From assembly GCA_900555635.1 (NCBI GenBank), contig USLU01000015.1:36741-100740 (forward strand): a stretch of 64,000 nt of DNA, written 5' to 3'. The DNA is from an uncultured Bacteroides sp. (lineage in GTDB: Bacteria > Bacteroidota > Bacteroidia > Bacteroidales > Bacteroidaceae). The translations under genes were made by a program, and so were the position numbers. This document shows positions 54,100-62,601 of this stretch, in pieces. Position 1 is the first letter of the stretch. Each line of letters opens with the position of its first letter. Under the pieces are notes generated by a model. The model was not told the DNA's origin. It saw nothing but the letters and a program-made list of their open reading frames with translations, and ran no database searches.

Positions 54100-54549
54100 A
54101 TGAATATAACTCCAATATCCAGTAATAAGAAGCAATACTTGGATTTGCTTTTGCTTGCCGATGAGCAGGAATCTATGATAGACCTCTATCTGAACCGTGG
54201 CGAAATGTTTGTGCTTGAAGATAATGGGGTAAAGGCTGTGTGTGTGGTTACTGATGAAGGTAACGGAGTTTGCGAACTAAAGAATATTGCTGTTGTGCCC
54301 GAAGCTCAGCGGAAAGGGTACGGCAAAACATTGATTAAGTATCTGATAAGGCATTACTCGGGAAAATATCACAAGTTAATAGTAGGTACAGGTGATGTTC
54401 CCTCTTCTCTTGGATTTTATGTTAGTTGTGGTTTCAGTTATTCTCATCGTGTAGAGAATTTCTTTACTGATAACTACGATCATCCTATAATTGAAGATGG
54501 TATCTTGTTGAAAGATATGGTTTATCTGAGTCGTGAGATGCTTGCTTAG
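54100..54549 (+). CDS. GNAT family N-acetyltransferase
   Basis: A 149-residue acetyltransferase. The start at the ATG at 54100 is preferred over the in-frame TTG at 54091. The acetyl-CoA motif is 'LKNIAVVPEAQRKGYGKTLI' (V-x-P-x-x-Q/R-x-K-G-x-G), followed by 'TGDVPSSLGFYVSCGFSYSH', the usual motif B. The substrate cannot be told. A -7-like TATTTTTG lies at 54034-54041. The end overlaps the convergent tag gene by 4 bp. Confidence 0.9.
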   Translation: MNITPISSNKKQYLDLLLLADEQESMIDLYLNRGEMFVLEDNGVKAVCVVTDEGNGVCELKNIAVVPEAQRKGYGKTLIKYLIRHYSGKYHKLIVGTGDVPSSLGFYVSCGFSYSHRVENFFTDNYDHPIIEDGILLKDMVYLSREMLA

Positions 54550-55124
54550 ATTGAAGTTGTTTTGCAGAAACAATCTTCCAGATGGTCGTTCACAAAGCCG
54601 GCTGCCTGCAAAAAAGCATAGCAGATGGTTGATCCAAAGAACTTGAATCCTCGCTTTTTCATGTCTTTGCTCATTGCATCCGATTCAGGAGTTGCGGCGG
54701 GAACTTGGCTCAGTGACTTGAAATTGTTGACAATGGGTTGCTGCTTGGGGAAGAATGATAAGGTGTACTTGTAGAAACTGCCGAATTCTTTCTGAATAGC
54801 CATAAATAGTTTCGCATTGTTGATGGTACTGTTGATCTTCAACCTATTCTTGACGATTCCATCGAATTGCATCAAACGTTCGATGTCTTCTGATGTCATT
54901 TGCGCTACTTTCTCCACATCGAAGTGATGGAAAGCTTCTCGATATCCTTCACGTTTTCGGAGGATAGTAATCCAAGATAGCCCTGCTTGAGCACTCTCGA
55001 GTACCAGAAACTCAAATAAGGTTTGGTCGTCAGTAACGGGTTTACCCCATTCTTCGTCATGGTATTTTATGTATAGTTCATCTGTGCCGGCCCAGCCGCA
55101 ACGTGCGTTTATTAGATCTTCCAT
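54546..55124 (-). CDS. tag: DNA-3-methyladenine glycosylase I
   Basis: A 192-residue base-excision enzyme removing 3-methyladenine. The N-terminal 'RCGWAGTDELYIKYHDEEWG' contains the zinc Cys and His and the substrate Trp. 'LFEFLVLESAQAGLSWITIL' is the conserved core with the catalytic Glu. 'SDAMSKDMKKRGFKFFGSTI' follows, and 'NDHLEDCFC' gives the C-terminal zinc His and Cys. Complete and of normal length. Confidence 0.96.
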   Translation of the reverse strand: MEDLINARCGWAGTDELYIKYHDEEWGKPVTDDQTLFEFLVLESAQAGLSWITILRKREGYREAFHHFDVEKVAQMTSEDIERLMQFDGIVKNRLKINSTINNAKLFMAIQKEFGSFYKYTLSFFPKQQPIVNNFKSLSQVPAATPESDAMSKDMKKRGFKFFGSTICYAFLQAAGFVNDHLEDCFCKTTSI

Positions 55125-55216
55125 ATCTCACTATTCTATTTATTTGATACAAATGTATACACTTATCTGTGTACGCACAAACTTAATTGGTTAAAAGTGA
55201 ACTGCTCGTCGGCAAC

Positions 55217-55909
55217 TCACTTTTTATCCAAAGGGTGGTTGATGCTTTCGGCCATCACTTGCCCGTCGAACAATTGAATGGTGCGATGGGCATAGGTGGC
55301 ATCGCGTTGCGAATGGGTGACGATGATGATGGTGGTTCCCTGGCGGTTGAGCTGGCTCAGTAGTTCCATGACTTCTATGCCGTTCACTGAGTCCAGGTTA
55401 CCGGTGGGTTCGTCGGCAAGGAGCAGTTTGCAGTCGGCCACTACGGCGCGGGCAATGGCTACACGTTGTTGCTGCCCACCGGAGAGTTGCTGGGGGAAGT
55501 GGTTGGCACGGTGCAGCAGGTTCACTCTTTCAAGTACTTTCATCACTTTCGCTTTGCGTTCGGCTTTCTTCATGCCGAGGTAGACAAGGGGGAGTTCTAC
55601 GTTTTCGTAGACCGAGAGCTCATCAATCAGGTTGAAACTTTGGAAGATGAAACCCAGGTTGCCTTTACGAAGGGCAGTCAGTTGGTTTTCGCTCATTTTC
55701 TCTACCTGTTGCCCTTCGAAGGTGTAGGAGCCAGAAGAAGGAGTGTCGAGCGTACCTAATATATTGAGTAAGGTTGATTTCCCACAACCCGAAGGTCCCA
55801 TGATGGCAACGAATTCTCCTTGTTTAATATGCAGAGAAACTTCGTTCAATGCTTTGGTTTGTACTTCTTCAGTAGTGAAGAACTTGGTCAATTTTTCAGT
55901 TTTAATCAT
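55217..55909 (-). CDS. MacB/LolD-type ABC transporter ATP-binding protein
   Basis: A 230-residue ATPase. It has Walker A 'GPSGCGKSTLLNILG', signature 'LSGGQQQRVAIARAV', Walker B 'LLLADEPTGNLDS' and the H-loop 'IIVTHSQRDA'. The start at 55909 (MIKTEKLTKFF) matches the family; an ATG at 55930 overlaps the permease stop (TAATG) and would add seven residues. It powers the permease encoded upstream and closes the four-gene efflux operon. Confidence 0.94.
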   Translation of the reverse strand: MIKTEKLTKFFTTEEVQTKALNEVSLHIKQGEFVAIMGPSGCGKSTLLNILGTLDTPSSGSYTFEGQQVEKMSENQLTALRKGNLGFIFQSFNLIDELSVYENVELPLVYLGMKKAERKAKVMKVLERVNLLHRANHFPQQLSGGQQQRVAIARAVVADCKLLLADEPTGNLDSVNGIEVMELLSQLNRQGTTIIIVTHSQRDATYAHRTIQLFDGQVMAESINHPLDKK

Positions 55910-55929
55910 ATCAGTTGTTTTTAGATTCA

Positions 55930-58332
55930 TTATTCATACTTTAATATACGCATCGGTTTCAGGCGGATGGTGCGCCACACTTGCTGTAATACGGTGGCGA
56001 AAGCAATCAGCATTAGTAGCACGAAGGTCATTGCATACACCCACCACGGCAAGGTGATATGGAATGCGTAAGTCTCCAGCCAACCGTTCATCAGTACTGC
56101 CGATATAGGGATTCCGATGATGGAAGCCAGTATGGTGAGTAGTAGCAATTCTCGGGTGAGCACAAAGAACAGACTTTTCTTATTTGCTCCCAGTACCTTG
56201 CGTATGCCTACCTCTTTGGTACGCGACAGGGTAGAGAAAAGTGTCACAATCCACAGTCCCAGGCATGCCACGAATACGGCAAGCAAAGAAGCACCGGCAA
56301 ATATCCAACCGAAGTTGCGGTCGGACTTGTAGATGAACTCATTGAAATCTTTTAAAAAGAAATAAGAGAACAGCGAGGTGGGAAAGTACTCACGATACAT
56401 CTGCTCTATTTGGGTTACGGCGGCATCGCTTTCACTTGTCATACGGATGGAGATATAAGGTGTGGCGATGAAAGGAACACGTTCTTTCAGGAAGAAGATG
56501 ATGGGTTTATAGGCAACGGCAAGTGATTGCTGGTGATAATTTCGCACCACACCGATAATCTCGAGCGGCTCGCTTACAACCTCCATTTTCAATAGTTGTC
56601 CTAAAGCAGCCTCGGGCGAATCGAAACCTAGTAGTTTGACCGCCTCCTCATTGAGTACAATACGGTTCATGTCACCTCCATAGTTTTCGGAGAAGCTGCG
56701 TCCGCAGATCATTTGTGGCATGTAAGTATTCAGATAATCGTAATCTACGGAGAACATCTGTATCAGTTTTGCCTGTGAAACATCGCTTCCATAAGGGCGG
56801 TTGGTGAAGTAATTGGCAACTTCCACACCCGGCACTGCTCCCGAAACGGTGACATGACTCACATCGGAGCGTTGCTTGAGGCGCTTGGTGAAACTCTCCA
56901 TGCGAAGTGCCAGTCCGTCGGTGAACGAAGGATACTTGATGACCAATATCCGTGAGTCCTGGTCGGAAGCTGCCTCACGTTGCATGTAGCGCACTTGTTG
57001 CACTACTGTAAATGTACCTGCTATCAGTATGAACGATGCCAGAAACTGTACCACGATAAGTACTTTTCTTATCCGGTTGCCCCGTTTGCCATGTAGCAGT
57101 TTTCCCCGCATGATTTCGGATGGACGGATGGTCACCATCAGCCACGACGGATAAAGTCCTACAGCCAATGTACCGATGACTACTACCACGGCAACAATTA
57201 TCCAAAAGGTGGGCAGTACGAGTAGGTCTGCGCCAAATTCCTGTCCCGCCCAGCGATACAACAAAGGAAGCAGAAGTTCCAACCAACCGAAAGCAACAAG
57301 TACAGCCAGTAGATTCATAAAGCCCGATTCAAGAAGCCCCTGGATAATGACCTGACGGCGTGAAGCTCCGAATGCCTTGCGAAGTCCGAATTCACGGCCT
57401 CGTTCAAGGAAGCGGGCTATAGTCAGATTCAAAGCGTTAGCCCATCCTATCAGTAACAGGGTGACTGCCATTACAGCAAGTATCAGCACAGCTGTGCAGC
57501 TCCCCTTAACTTCTTTCTCATAAGCCTTTTGAGGTGTCAGGTGTATATCCGTCAAAGGAATCAGTTCTACTGACCAGGTCTTATGCTTCAGTGCGTCGGT
57601 CTTGTATTTATCGGATATGCTGCGGAAAGCTTCTTCTATCTCTCCCGGAGTCTTTCCGGGCATCAGCCGGAGGTATGTATATACTCCGTGGATGTACCAG
57701 ATGTCTTGACGCTCCTTGGGTATCGTATTGAAGGACAACAGGAAATCGTAGTGTAAATGCGAGCGTACCGGCATGTCGGCAATCACTCCCGTTACTTCGA
57801 AGTTCTGTTGTGACGAAGCAGTGCTGAAGGTCAGTATCTTGCCTATCGGTTCTTCTTCACCGAAGTAGCGGCTTGCGGCACTCTCGGTTAGTACTACTGT
57901 GTTGGGACGGGTTAACTGCCCGGTTTTCTCTCCTCTTATAATCGGAAAATTGAATAGCTCGAAGAATGCAGGCTCGGTGTAGCAATAGCGCTCTTCGGCA
58001 AACTTACGTTCGAAGTAGCTCACTACCTGTTCACGGTCTTGGGCGGTGACACGGACATACTTTTCGATACCTGCAATCTCACGGCTCATGGCCGGGGCAT
58101 GTCCATAAGCGGTGGTAGCCCAGTTATCAGTCAGGTTTTCACCTTCGTACAACCGGCTTTCTACTCGATAAACACGGCTGGAATCATGAAACGAATCATA
58201 ACTAAGTTCCGACCATACATAGAGTAGTATAAGAAATGCGGCTGCCATACAAACCGACAGTCCTGCGATATTTATCAATGTCAGAGATTTCTTGACCCGT
58301 TGGCTTCGTATCACTTGTGAGAAGTAATTCAT
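55930..58332 (-). CDS. MacB/FtsX-type ABC transporter permease
   Basis: An 800-residue permease with two MacB_PCD periplasmic domains and two FtsX helix sets. Four-helix blocks appear at about residues 20-40 ('LINIAGLSVCMAAAFLILLY'), 280-410, and 680-790 ('IFAGASLLAVFVACLGLWIV', 'RTKEVGIRKVLGANKKS'). The paired 'REFGLRKAFGASRRQVI' and 'KEVGIRKVLGANKKSL' coupling motifs mark the FtsX repeats. Such exporters, working with a membrane-fusion protein and TolC, move peptides, antibiotics or lipids. The cargo is unknown. Confidence 0.93.
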   Translation of the reverse strand: MNYFSQVIRSQRVKKSLTLINIAGLSVCMAAAFLILLYVWSELSYDSFHDSSRVYRVESRLYEGENLTDNWATTAYGHAPAMSREIAGIEKYVRVTAQDREQVVSYFERKFAEERYCYTEPAFFELFNFPIIRGEKTGQLTRPNTVVLTESAASRYFGEEEPIGKILTFSTASSQQNFEVTGVIADMPVRSHLHYDFLLSFNTIPKERQDIWYIHGVYTYLRLMPGKTPGEIEEAFRSISDKYKTDALKHKTWSVELIPLTDIHLTPQKAYEKEVKGSCTAVLILAVMAVTLLLIGWANALNLTIARFLERGREFGLRKAFGASRRQVIIQGLLESGFMNLLAVLVAFGWLELLLPLLYRWAGQEFGADLLVLPTFWIIVAVVVVIGTLAVGLYPSWLMVTIRPSEIMRGKLLHGKRGNRIRKVLIVVQFLASFILIAGTFTVVQQVRYMQREAASDQDSRILVIKYPSFTDGLALRMESFTKRLKQRSDVSHVTVSGAVPGVEVANYFTNRPYGSDVSQAKLIQMFSVDYDYLNTYMPQMICGRSFSENYGGDMNRIVLNEEAVKLLGFDSPEAALGQLLKMEVVSEPLEIIGVVRNYHQQSLAVAYKPIIFFLKERVPFIATPYISIRMTSESDAAVTQIEQMYREYFPTSLFSYFFLKDFNEFIYKSDRNFGWIFAGASLLAVFVACLGLWIVTLFSTLSRTKEVGIRKVLGANKKSLFFVLTRELLLLTILASIIGIPISAVLMNGWLETYAFHITLPWWVYAMTFVLLMLIAFATVLQQVWRTIRLKPMRILKYE

Positions 58333-58376
58333 AAGTTTTCAGTTTTAAGTTCTTTACTTTTAAGTTGTTGAGTATG

Positions 58377-59624
58377 TTATCTCAATATCAGTTTCTCGTT
58401 GTCACCAAAAAGCTCGTAGCCAGAGATTATCACTTTATCTCCTGCTTTCAATCCTTCGGTTACTTCATAGTATTGCGGATTCTGTCGTCCGATACGTATG
58501 GGGCGCTTGGTGGCAAATTTACCATTTTCATCTACAACATACATCCATCGCCCGCCTGTAATTTGAAAGAATCCACCGCGCAGCACAAGGGTGGATTGAG
58601 TAGGAGCACCCAGTTGGAGATTGATGTGATAAGTCTGCCCGGCACGTATGTTTTCAGGGCGGCCTGCGGTGAATTGCAGGTCGGTACGGAACTGTCCTTC
58701 TTTTACTTCGGGATAAGGCTTGGTTACTTCGAGCTTATAATTGGCGCCGTCGCGGTCGAAGTTGGCGGGCAGTCCCACGACTACTCTTTCTACATAATGC
58801 TCGTCAATTTGAGCCTGTACTTTCAAGTCAGGGGTGATAATCTGTCCGATATGCTCGCCGGCGGCTATGGATTGACCTATTTGTGCATCGAGGTTTCCTA
58901 CCTGTCCGTCGATGGGAGCTTTCACTTTCAGGTTTTCTATGCGTTCGCGTACCAAGGCTAGGCTTCGTTTCATGTTACGGATGTTCTCGTCCAGACTGTG
59001 AATCTGGCTTTCGCGGAAGATATTGTCCTGGCGGATGCGTTCATCTATCACTTCCAATTGCTCACGGGCGGCATCGTATTCCTCCTTGGCAAGACGGAAA
59101 TCTTCTTGGGCAATGAGTTGTTCTTTGATGAGGCGGGAATATTGCTCGTATCGCCGTTGCTTTGCGGCAAGGTCTTTGTTCAGCCCGATGCGCTCCTGTT
59201 TCAGCCGGAGGCGTTCTTGCTCCATGCTGATGCGGGTATTGCGAAGTTCGTTCTCCTGATAGGCAAGGTCAGCTTCACTCTGCATGATACCGATGTTCAG
59301 CAAGGGATTGCTTAGGCGGAGGATGACGTCGCCGGCTTTTACTTCGGCGCCTTCTTCTTTCAGGCGTTCTTCCACGCGGCCGCCTTCGATGGCATCCATG
59401 TAGATGATGCGGTTGGGCATTACCTGGCCGATGACGCGGATGTAATCGTTGAATTCGGCACGGGTAACGGTGGCTATGGTTAAGCGCTCTTTCTCTACAG
59501 TCATCGAAGAGGCTGTATCACGGAAAAGGAAGTAAAGAACGATTGCAACCAGTACCGCTCCTCCTGAAAGAAGGTAGAGATGTTTGCGCTTTATTCCACG
59601 CTTAGGTTTGATAAGGGTATCCAT
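58377..59624 (-). CDS. HlyD/MacA-type efflux periplasmic adaptor
   Basis: A 415-residue membrane-fusion protein. One N-terminal membrane helix (about residues 16-36, LYLLSGGAVLVAIVLYFLF) is followed by a lipoyl-like half motif ('GGRVEERLKEEGAEVKAGDV'). A long coiled-coil hairpin of about residues 105-235 is rich in Glu, Arg and Leu. The second lipoyl half is 'IDGQVGNLDAQIGQSIAAGE', then beta-barrel and membrane-proximal domains. It links the MacB-type permease to the TolC protein across the periplasm. Confidence 0.93.
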   Translation of the reverse strand: MDTLIKPKRGIKRKHLYLLSGGAVLVAIVLYFLFRDTASSMTVEKERLTIATVTRAEFNDYIRVIGQVMPNRIIYMDAIEGGRVEERLKEEGAEVKAGDVILRLSNPLLNIGIMQSEADLAYQENELRNTRISMEQERLRLKQERIGLNKDLAAKQRRYEQYSRLIKEQLIAQEDFRLAKEEYDAAREQLEVIDERIRQDNIFRESQIHSLDENIRNMKRSLALVRERIENLKVKAPIDGQVGNLDAQIGQSIAAGEHIGQIITPDLKVQAQIDEHYVERVVVGLPANFDRDGANYKLEVTKPYPEVKEGQFRTDLQFTAGRPENIRAGQTYHINLQLGAPTQSTLVLRGGFFQITGGRWMYVVDENGKFATKRPIRIGRQNPQYYEVTEGLKAGDKVIISGYELFGDNEKLILR

Positions 59625-59688
59625 AGAGTGTATAATTTTTATATGTATAATCAGTGTTTTGAGAGTTGATTGTAATCAATACTATTTG

Positions 59689-60999
59689 CTATAATGAATG
59701 CGGACCGAAGTATCCTGTGCGGTAGTATTCTTCCAGTTGTATATTCATTTCTGCCTGCAACCGCACACGGATAAGTTCGGCTTTGGCCGAGATAAAGCGG
59801 TTGCGGGCTTCCATCAGTTGGAAGACGGAGATGAGCCCTTCTTCCCACTTTCGTTCAGACTCTTTCAATACCAGTTTTTCAGCATTCAGTTGCAGGATGG
59901 CTTGCCGGTGTTCCTGATATCCGGCATGGAGCGAGAGAACGGTTTGTTCTACTTCGGTATAGAGTTGCTGTTCGGCTTGCTCTTTCTCATTTTGCCATCT
60001 GTAGATGTTGAGTTTTTGTTTGCGCATCTTGGTGAGGCGCTCCAGTCCGCTCAGCAGGGGGAAGGAGATGCCTATACCTATATATTTACCGAGATTGTCA
60101 TTCAGTTGTCGGGACGAATACCCGTCGAAGTAGTTGGATGCCATTGAGAAACGGGCATAAACGGTGGGCGAGAATCCACCTCCTGCCATGGCGTATTGTT
60201 TTTGCGCGGCTTTTCTTTGTAAGTCTGCTATTTGGAACGAAGGCATTACTCCGATTGATTGGGTGTACAGGTTGTCTGTTTCCGGTATAAGGATAATTGG
60301 TAGCTGCTCATAATCAATGGTATCTTGTATTGCCAGCGTATCGCCTTCCTGCATATTCAGCAATTGTTTCAGTTGGAGCAGGGAGAGCCGGTAACTATTC
60401 TCACGCAACTGGCAGCGATAGATATCTCCTTCGCGGCGAGCCTTGACTTCCTGCAAGTCCGATAAGGACTTCAGACCGAGTTCGGCAAAGGATTCGGTTT
60501 GTTTCAGGTAACGTTCACTCAGGGTGGCTTGCTCGTGGGCTAAGTGGAGCAATCTTTCTTCGAGCAGTACCTTGTAGTAAGTGTCCGTCACCCGGTAAGC
60601 CAGTTCGTTTTGTTGCTCTTTCAGTTCCCATTTGCTTTTCCGGAGGTTCAGTTTCTCGAAGCGGACACGGTTGATACGTGCAAAACCTTCGAATAAGGAA
60701 AGCGTCATGTCCAAGCCTACTGTACCTTCGTCGAATGTATCGGTGGTATATCCGTTGGTATTGGGGTCGATAGATCGGCCGAAGCGTCTGCCGGCTTCGG
60801 CTGTAACATGGGCGCGTGGCAGGAAATTGCCGATAGAAGTAAAGTAGTCCATACGAGTCTCTTTCACACGGATGGAACTGTTACGAAAGCCCGGATTTTG
60901 TTTCCAGGCAAGGACGATGCATTCATCGAGGGATTTTCTTTCCTGCGCCTGCAATGGGAATATGAACAGGGCTATAACTAAAACCAATATGCTTTTCAT
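59689..60999 (-). CDS. TolC-family outer-membrane efflux protein
   Basis: A 436-residue outer-membrane channel. The start at 60999 (MKSILVLVIALFIFPLQAQ) gives a proper signal peptide; an upstream ATG at 61035 does not. Two long helical repeats are visible, each opened by a 'SLDECIVLAWKQNPGFRNS' or 'YAMAGGGFSPTVYARFSMAS'-type segment, with coiled-coil runs such as 'EQATLSERYLKQTESFAELG' and 'EQLYTEVEQTVLSLHAGYQE'. First gene of the efflux operon, 22 bases or so after the inferred sigma-54 start point. Confidence 0.92.
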   Translation of the reverse strand: MKSILVLVIALFIFPLQAQERKSLDECIVLAWKQNPGFRNSSIRVKETRMDYFTSIGNFLPRAHVTAEAGRRFGRSIDPNTNGYTTDTFDEGTVGLDMTLSLFEGFARINRVRFEKLNLRKSKWELKEQQNELAYRVTDTYYKVLLEERLLHLAHEQATLSERYLKQTESFAELGLKSLSDLQEVKARREGDIYRCQLRENSYRLSLLQLKQLLNMQEGDTLAIQDTIDYEQLPIILIPETDNLYTQSIGVMPSFQIADLQRKAAQKQYAMAGGGFSPTVYARFSMASNYFDGYSSRQLNDNLGKYIGIGISFPLLSGLERLTKMRKQKLNIYRWQNEKEQAEQQLYTEVEQTVLSLHAGYQEHRQAILQLNAEKLVLKESERKWEEGLISVFQLMEARNRFISAKAELIRVRLQAEMNIQLEEYYRTGYFGPHSL

Positions 61000-61031
61000 C
61001 GGGTTGTCTGATATTAATTGGTAAACACACT

Positions 61032-61046
61032 TCAATTGTTATGCCA
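61032..61046 (-). promoter_or_regulatory. Candidate sigma-54 (-24/-12) promoter of the efflux operon
   Basis: On the minus strand TGGCATAACAATTGA has the spacing of the consensus TGGCACGNNNNTTGC: the -24 GG is intact, and the -12 GC reads GA. Transcription would start near 61020, about 20 bases before the tolC-like ATG. The upstream palindromes and the divergent sigma-54 activator support it. The imperfect -12 element is the weak point. Confidence 0.55.
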
Positions 61047-61122
61047 CAATATATAATGTGTTGATAATTAGTATCTATCCTGTTATGCTCTTCCTGCTGT
61101 GTCCAAAAACTATACATCCTGC

Positions 61123-61179
61123 CGTCCAATAATTAGACAGTGGCAGAATCTTGCCCTAAAAACGTCTAATTATTGGACG
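61123..61179. promoter_or_regulatory. Paired palindromic operators (enhancer sites) for the divergent regulator
   Basis: CGTCCAATAATTAGAC (61123-61138) and GTCTAATTATTGGACG (61164-61179) are perfect inverted copies 25 bp apart. Each is also a near-palindrome of form GTCYAATNATTRGAC, as expected for a dimeric response regulator. The sites lie about 75-150 bp upstream of the sigma-54-like promoter and 75-130 bp upstream of the regulator's own ATG (61254), so they could serve both sides. Confidence 0.72.
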
Positions 61180-61253
61180 CATGCTTGCAGAAGGGGCTGA
61201 AAACCGATACCTTTACCCGCGAACTTTAGTAGAATTACTTTCATATCGTATCT

Positions 61254-62597
61254 ATGGAAACCGGAACCATACTTATAGTAGATGATAATAAGAGCGTGTT
61301 GGCTTCGCTCGAACTCTTGCTCGATACTGAATTCAGCAAGATACTCACTGCGTCCAATCCTAACCGAATAACTTCCCTGCTTACTACTACTGCTATCGAT
61401 GTAGTAATCCTTGACATGAATTTTTCTTCGGGCATCAATAATGGCAATGAAGGATTGTACTGGCTGAAACAAATACATACTTTGTCCCCTTCACTGCCCG
61501 TCGTCATGCTGACTGCCTACGGTGATGTGGAACTTGCCGTGAAAGCGTTGAAGAATGGAGCTACCGACTTCCTGTTGAAACCCTGGGATAATAAACTCTT
61601 GCTGGAGAAAGTGAAAGAGGCTTATCGGAGTAACCGCAGTGTCGGTACAAAGAAAGTATCGAAGGAGAAGAAGAACGGTCATGAAATGATAATAGGGCAT
61701 TCTCCAGTCATGCTGCAACTGATGAAAGTGGTGACAAAAGTTGCCCGTACAGACGCCAATATCCTCATTACCGGCGAGAATGGAACGGGCAAGGAGATGC
61801 TTGCGCGAGAAATCCATCGGCTTTCCTCACGGAATGCGCATCCCATGCTGAGTGTAGATATGGGCGCCATCAGTGAGTCATTGTTCGAAAGTGAACTGTT
61901 CGGTCACGAACGCGGCGCCTTCACCGATGCCTACGAGAGCCGTCCGGGTAAGTTTGAGGCAGCCAATGGGAGCTCGCTGTTTATGGACGAAATAGGAAAC
62001 CTCTCCTTGTCGCTTCAAGCCAAACTGCTCACTGTATTGCAAAGCCGCAATGTCATGAGGCTTGGCAGCAATAAAGTGACTCCTGTTGATATCCGCTTGA
62101 TTTCGGCTACCAACAAGGATATTCCCCAAATGGTGAAGCAGGAAGAATTCCGTGAAGACTTGTTCTACCGTATCAATACCATCCATCTCGAAATTCCCCC
62201 TTTGCGTGAGCGTGGCGACGACATCCTGTTTTTCATCGACATCTTTCTGCGTCGGTTTGCTGCTAAATACCAACGGCAGGATATACGGATGCACGAAAAT
62301 ACCATCGACAAATTGAGGGATTATCACTGGCCGGGCAATATCCGTGAATTGCAGCATACCATTGAGAAAGCGGTTATTCTGTGTGAAGGAAGCGTCATCC
62401 GTCCGAAAGATATTCTTGTAAAGCAAACTTTCCGTCCGCAGGAGATTCCACAGGTCGTACAAAACCTGGAAGAAGTGGAGCGGCAAGCCATAGAAACAGC
62501 CATCAGGCAGAATCACAACAACTTGACTGCTGCTGCGGAGCAATTGGGAATAAGCCGTCAGACTTTGTATAACAAGCTCAAACGCTTTAAACTGTAA
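61254..62597 (+). CDS. Sigma-54-dependent NtrC-family response regulator
   Basis: A 447-residue regulator. The receiver domain has phospho-acceptor Asp 54 ('VVILDMNFSSG') and 'VVMLTAYGD'. The AAA+ domain has Walker A 'GENGTGKEMLA' (near 173) and the sigma-54 contact loop 'ERGAFTDAYE' (near 220, a GAFTDA variant of GAFTGA). Walker B 'LFMDEIGNLSL' and 'EFREDLFYRINTIHLEIPPL' follow. A C-terminal Fis-type helix-turn-helix ends the protein ('NLTAAAEQLGISRQTLYNKL'). It probably activates the divergent efflux operon after phosphorylation by the kinase encoded 4 bp downstream. Confidence 0.95.
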   Translation: METGTILIVDDNKSVLASLELLLDTEFSKILTASNPNRITSLLTTTAIDVVILDMNFSSGINNGNEGLYWLKQIHTLSPSLPVVMLTAYGDVELAVKALKNGATDFLLKPWDNKLLLEKVKEAYRSNRSVGTKKVSKEKKNGHEMIIGHSPVMLQLMKVVTKVARTDANILITGENGTGKEMLAREIHRLSSRNAHPMLSVDMGAISESLFESELFGHERGAFTDAYESRPGKFEAANGSSLFMDEIGNLSLSLQAKLLTVLQSRNVMRLGSNKVTPVDIRLISATNKDIPQMVKQEEFREDLFYRINTIHLEIPPLRERGDDILFFIDIFLRRFAAKYQRQDIRMHENTIDKLRDYHWPGNIRELQHTIEKAVILCEGSVIRPKDILVKQTFRPQEIPQVVQNLEEVERQAIETAIRQNHNNLTAAAEQLGISRQTLYNKLKRFKL

Positions 62598-62601
62598 CCA
62601 C

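Noticed and set aside
61139..61156. TGGCAGAATCTTGCC between the two palindromes as a sigma-54 promoter
   Set aside because: The GG-to-GC spacing is one base too short, and it lies between the proposed enhancer sites. The element at 61032-61046 has the right spacing and a better position.
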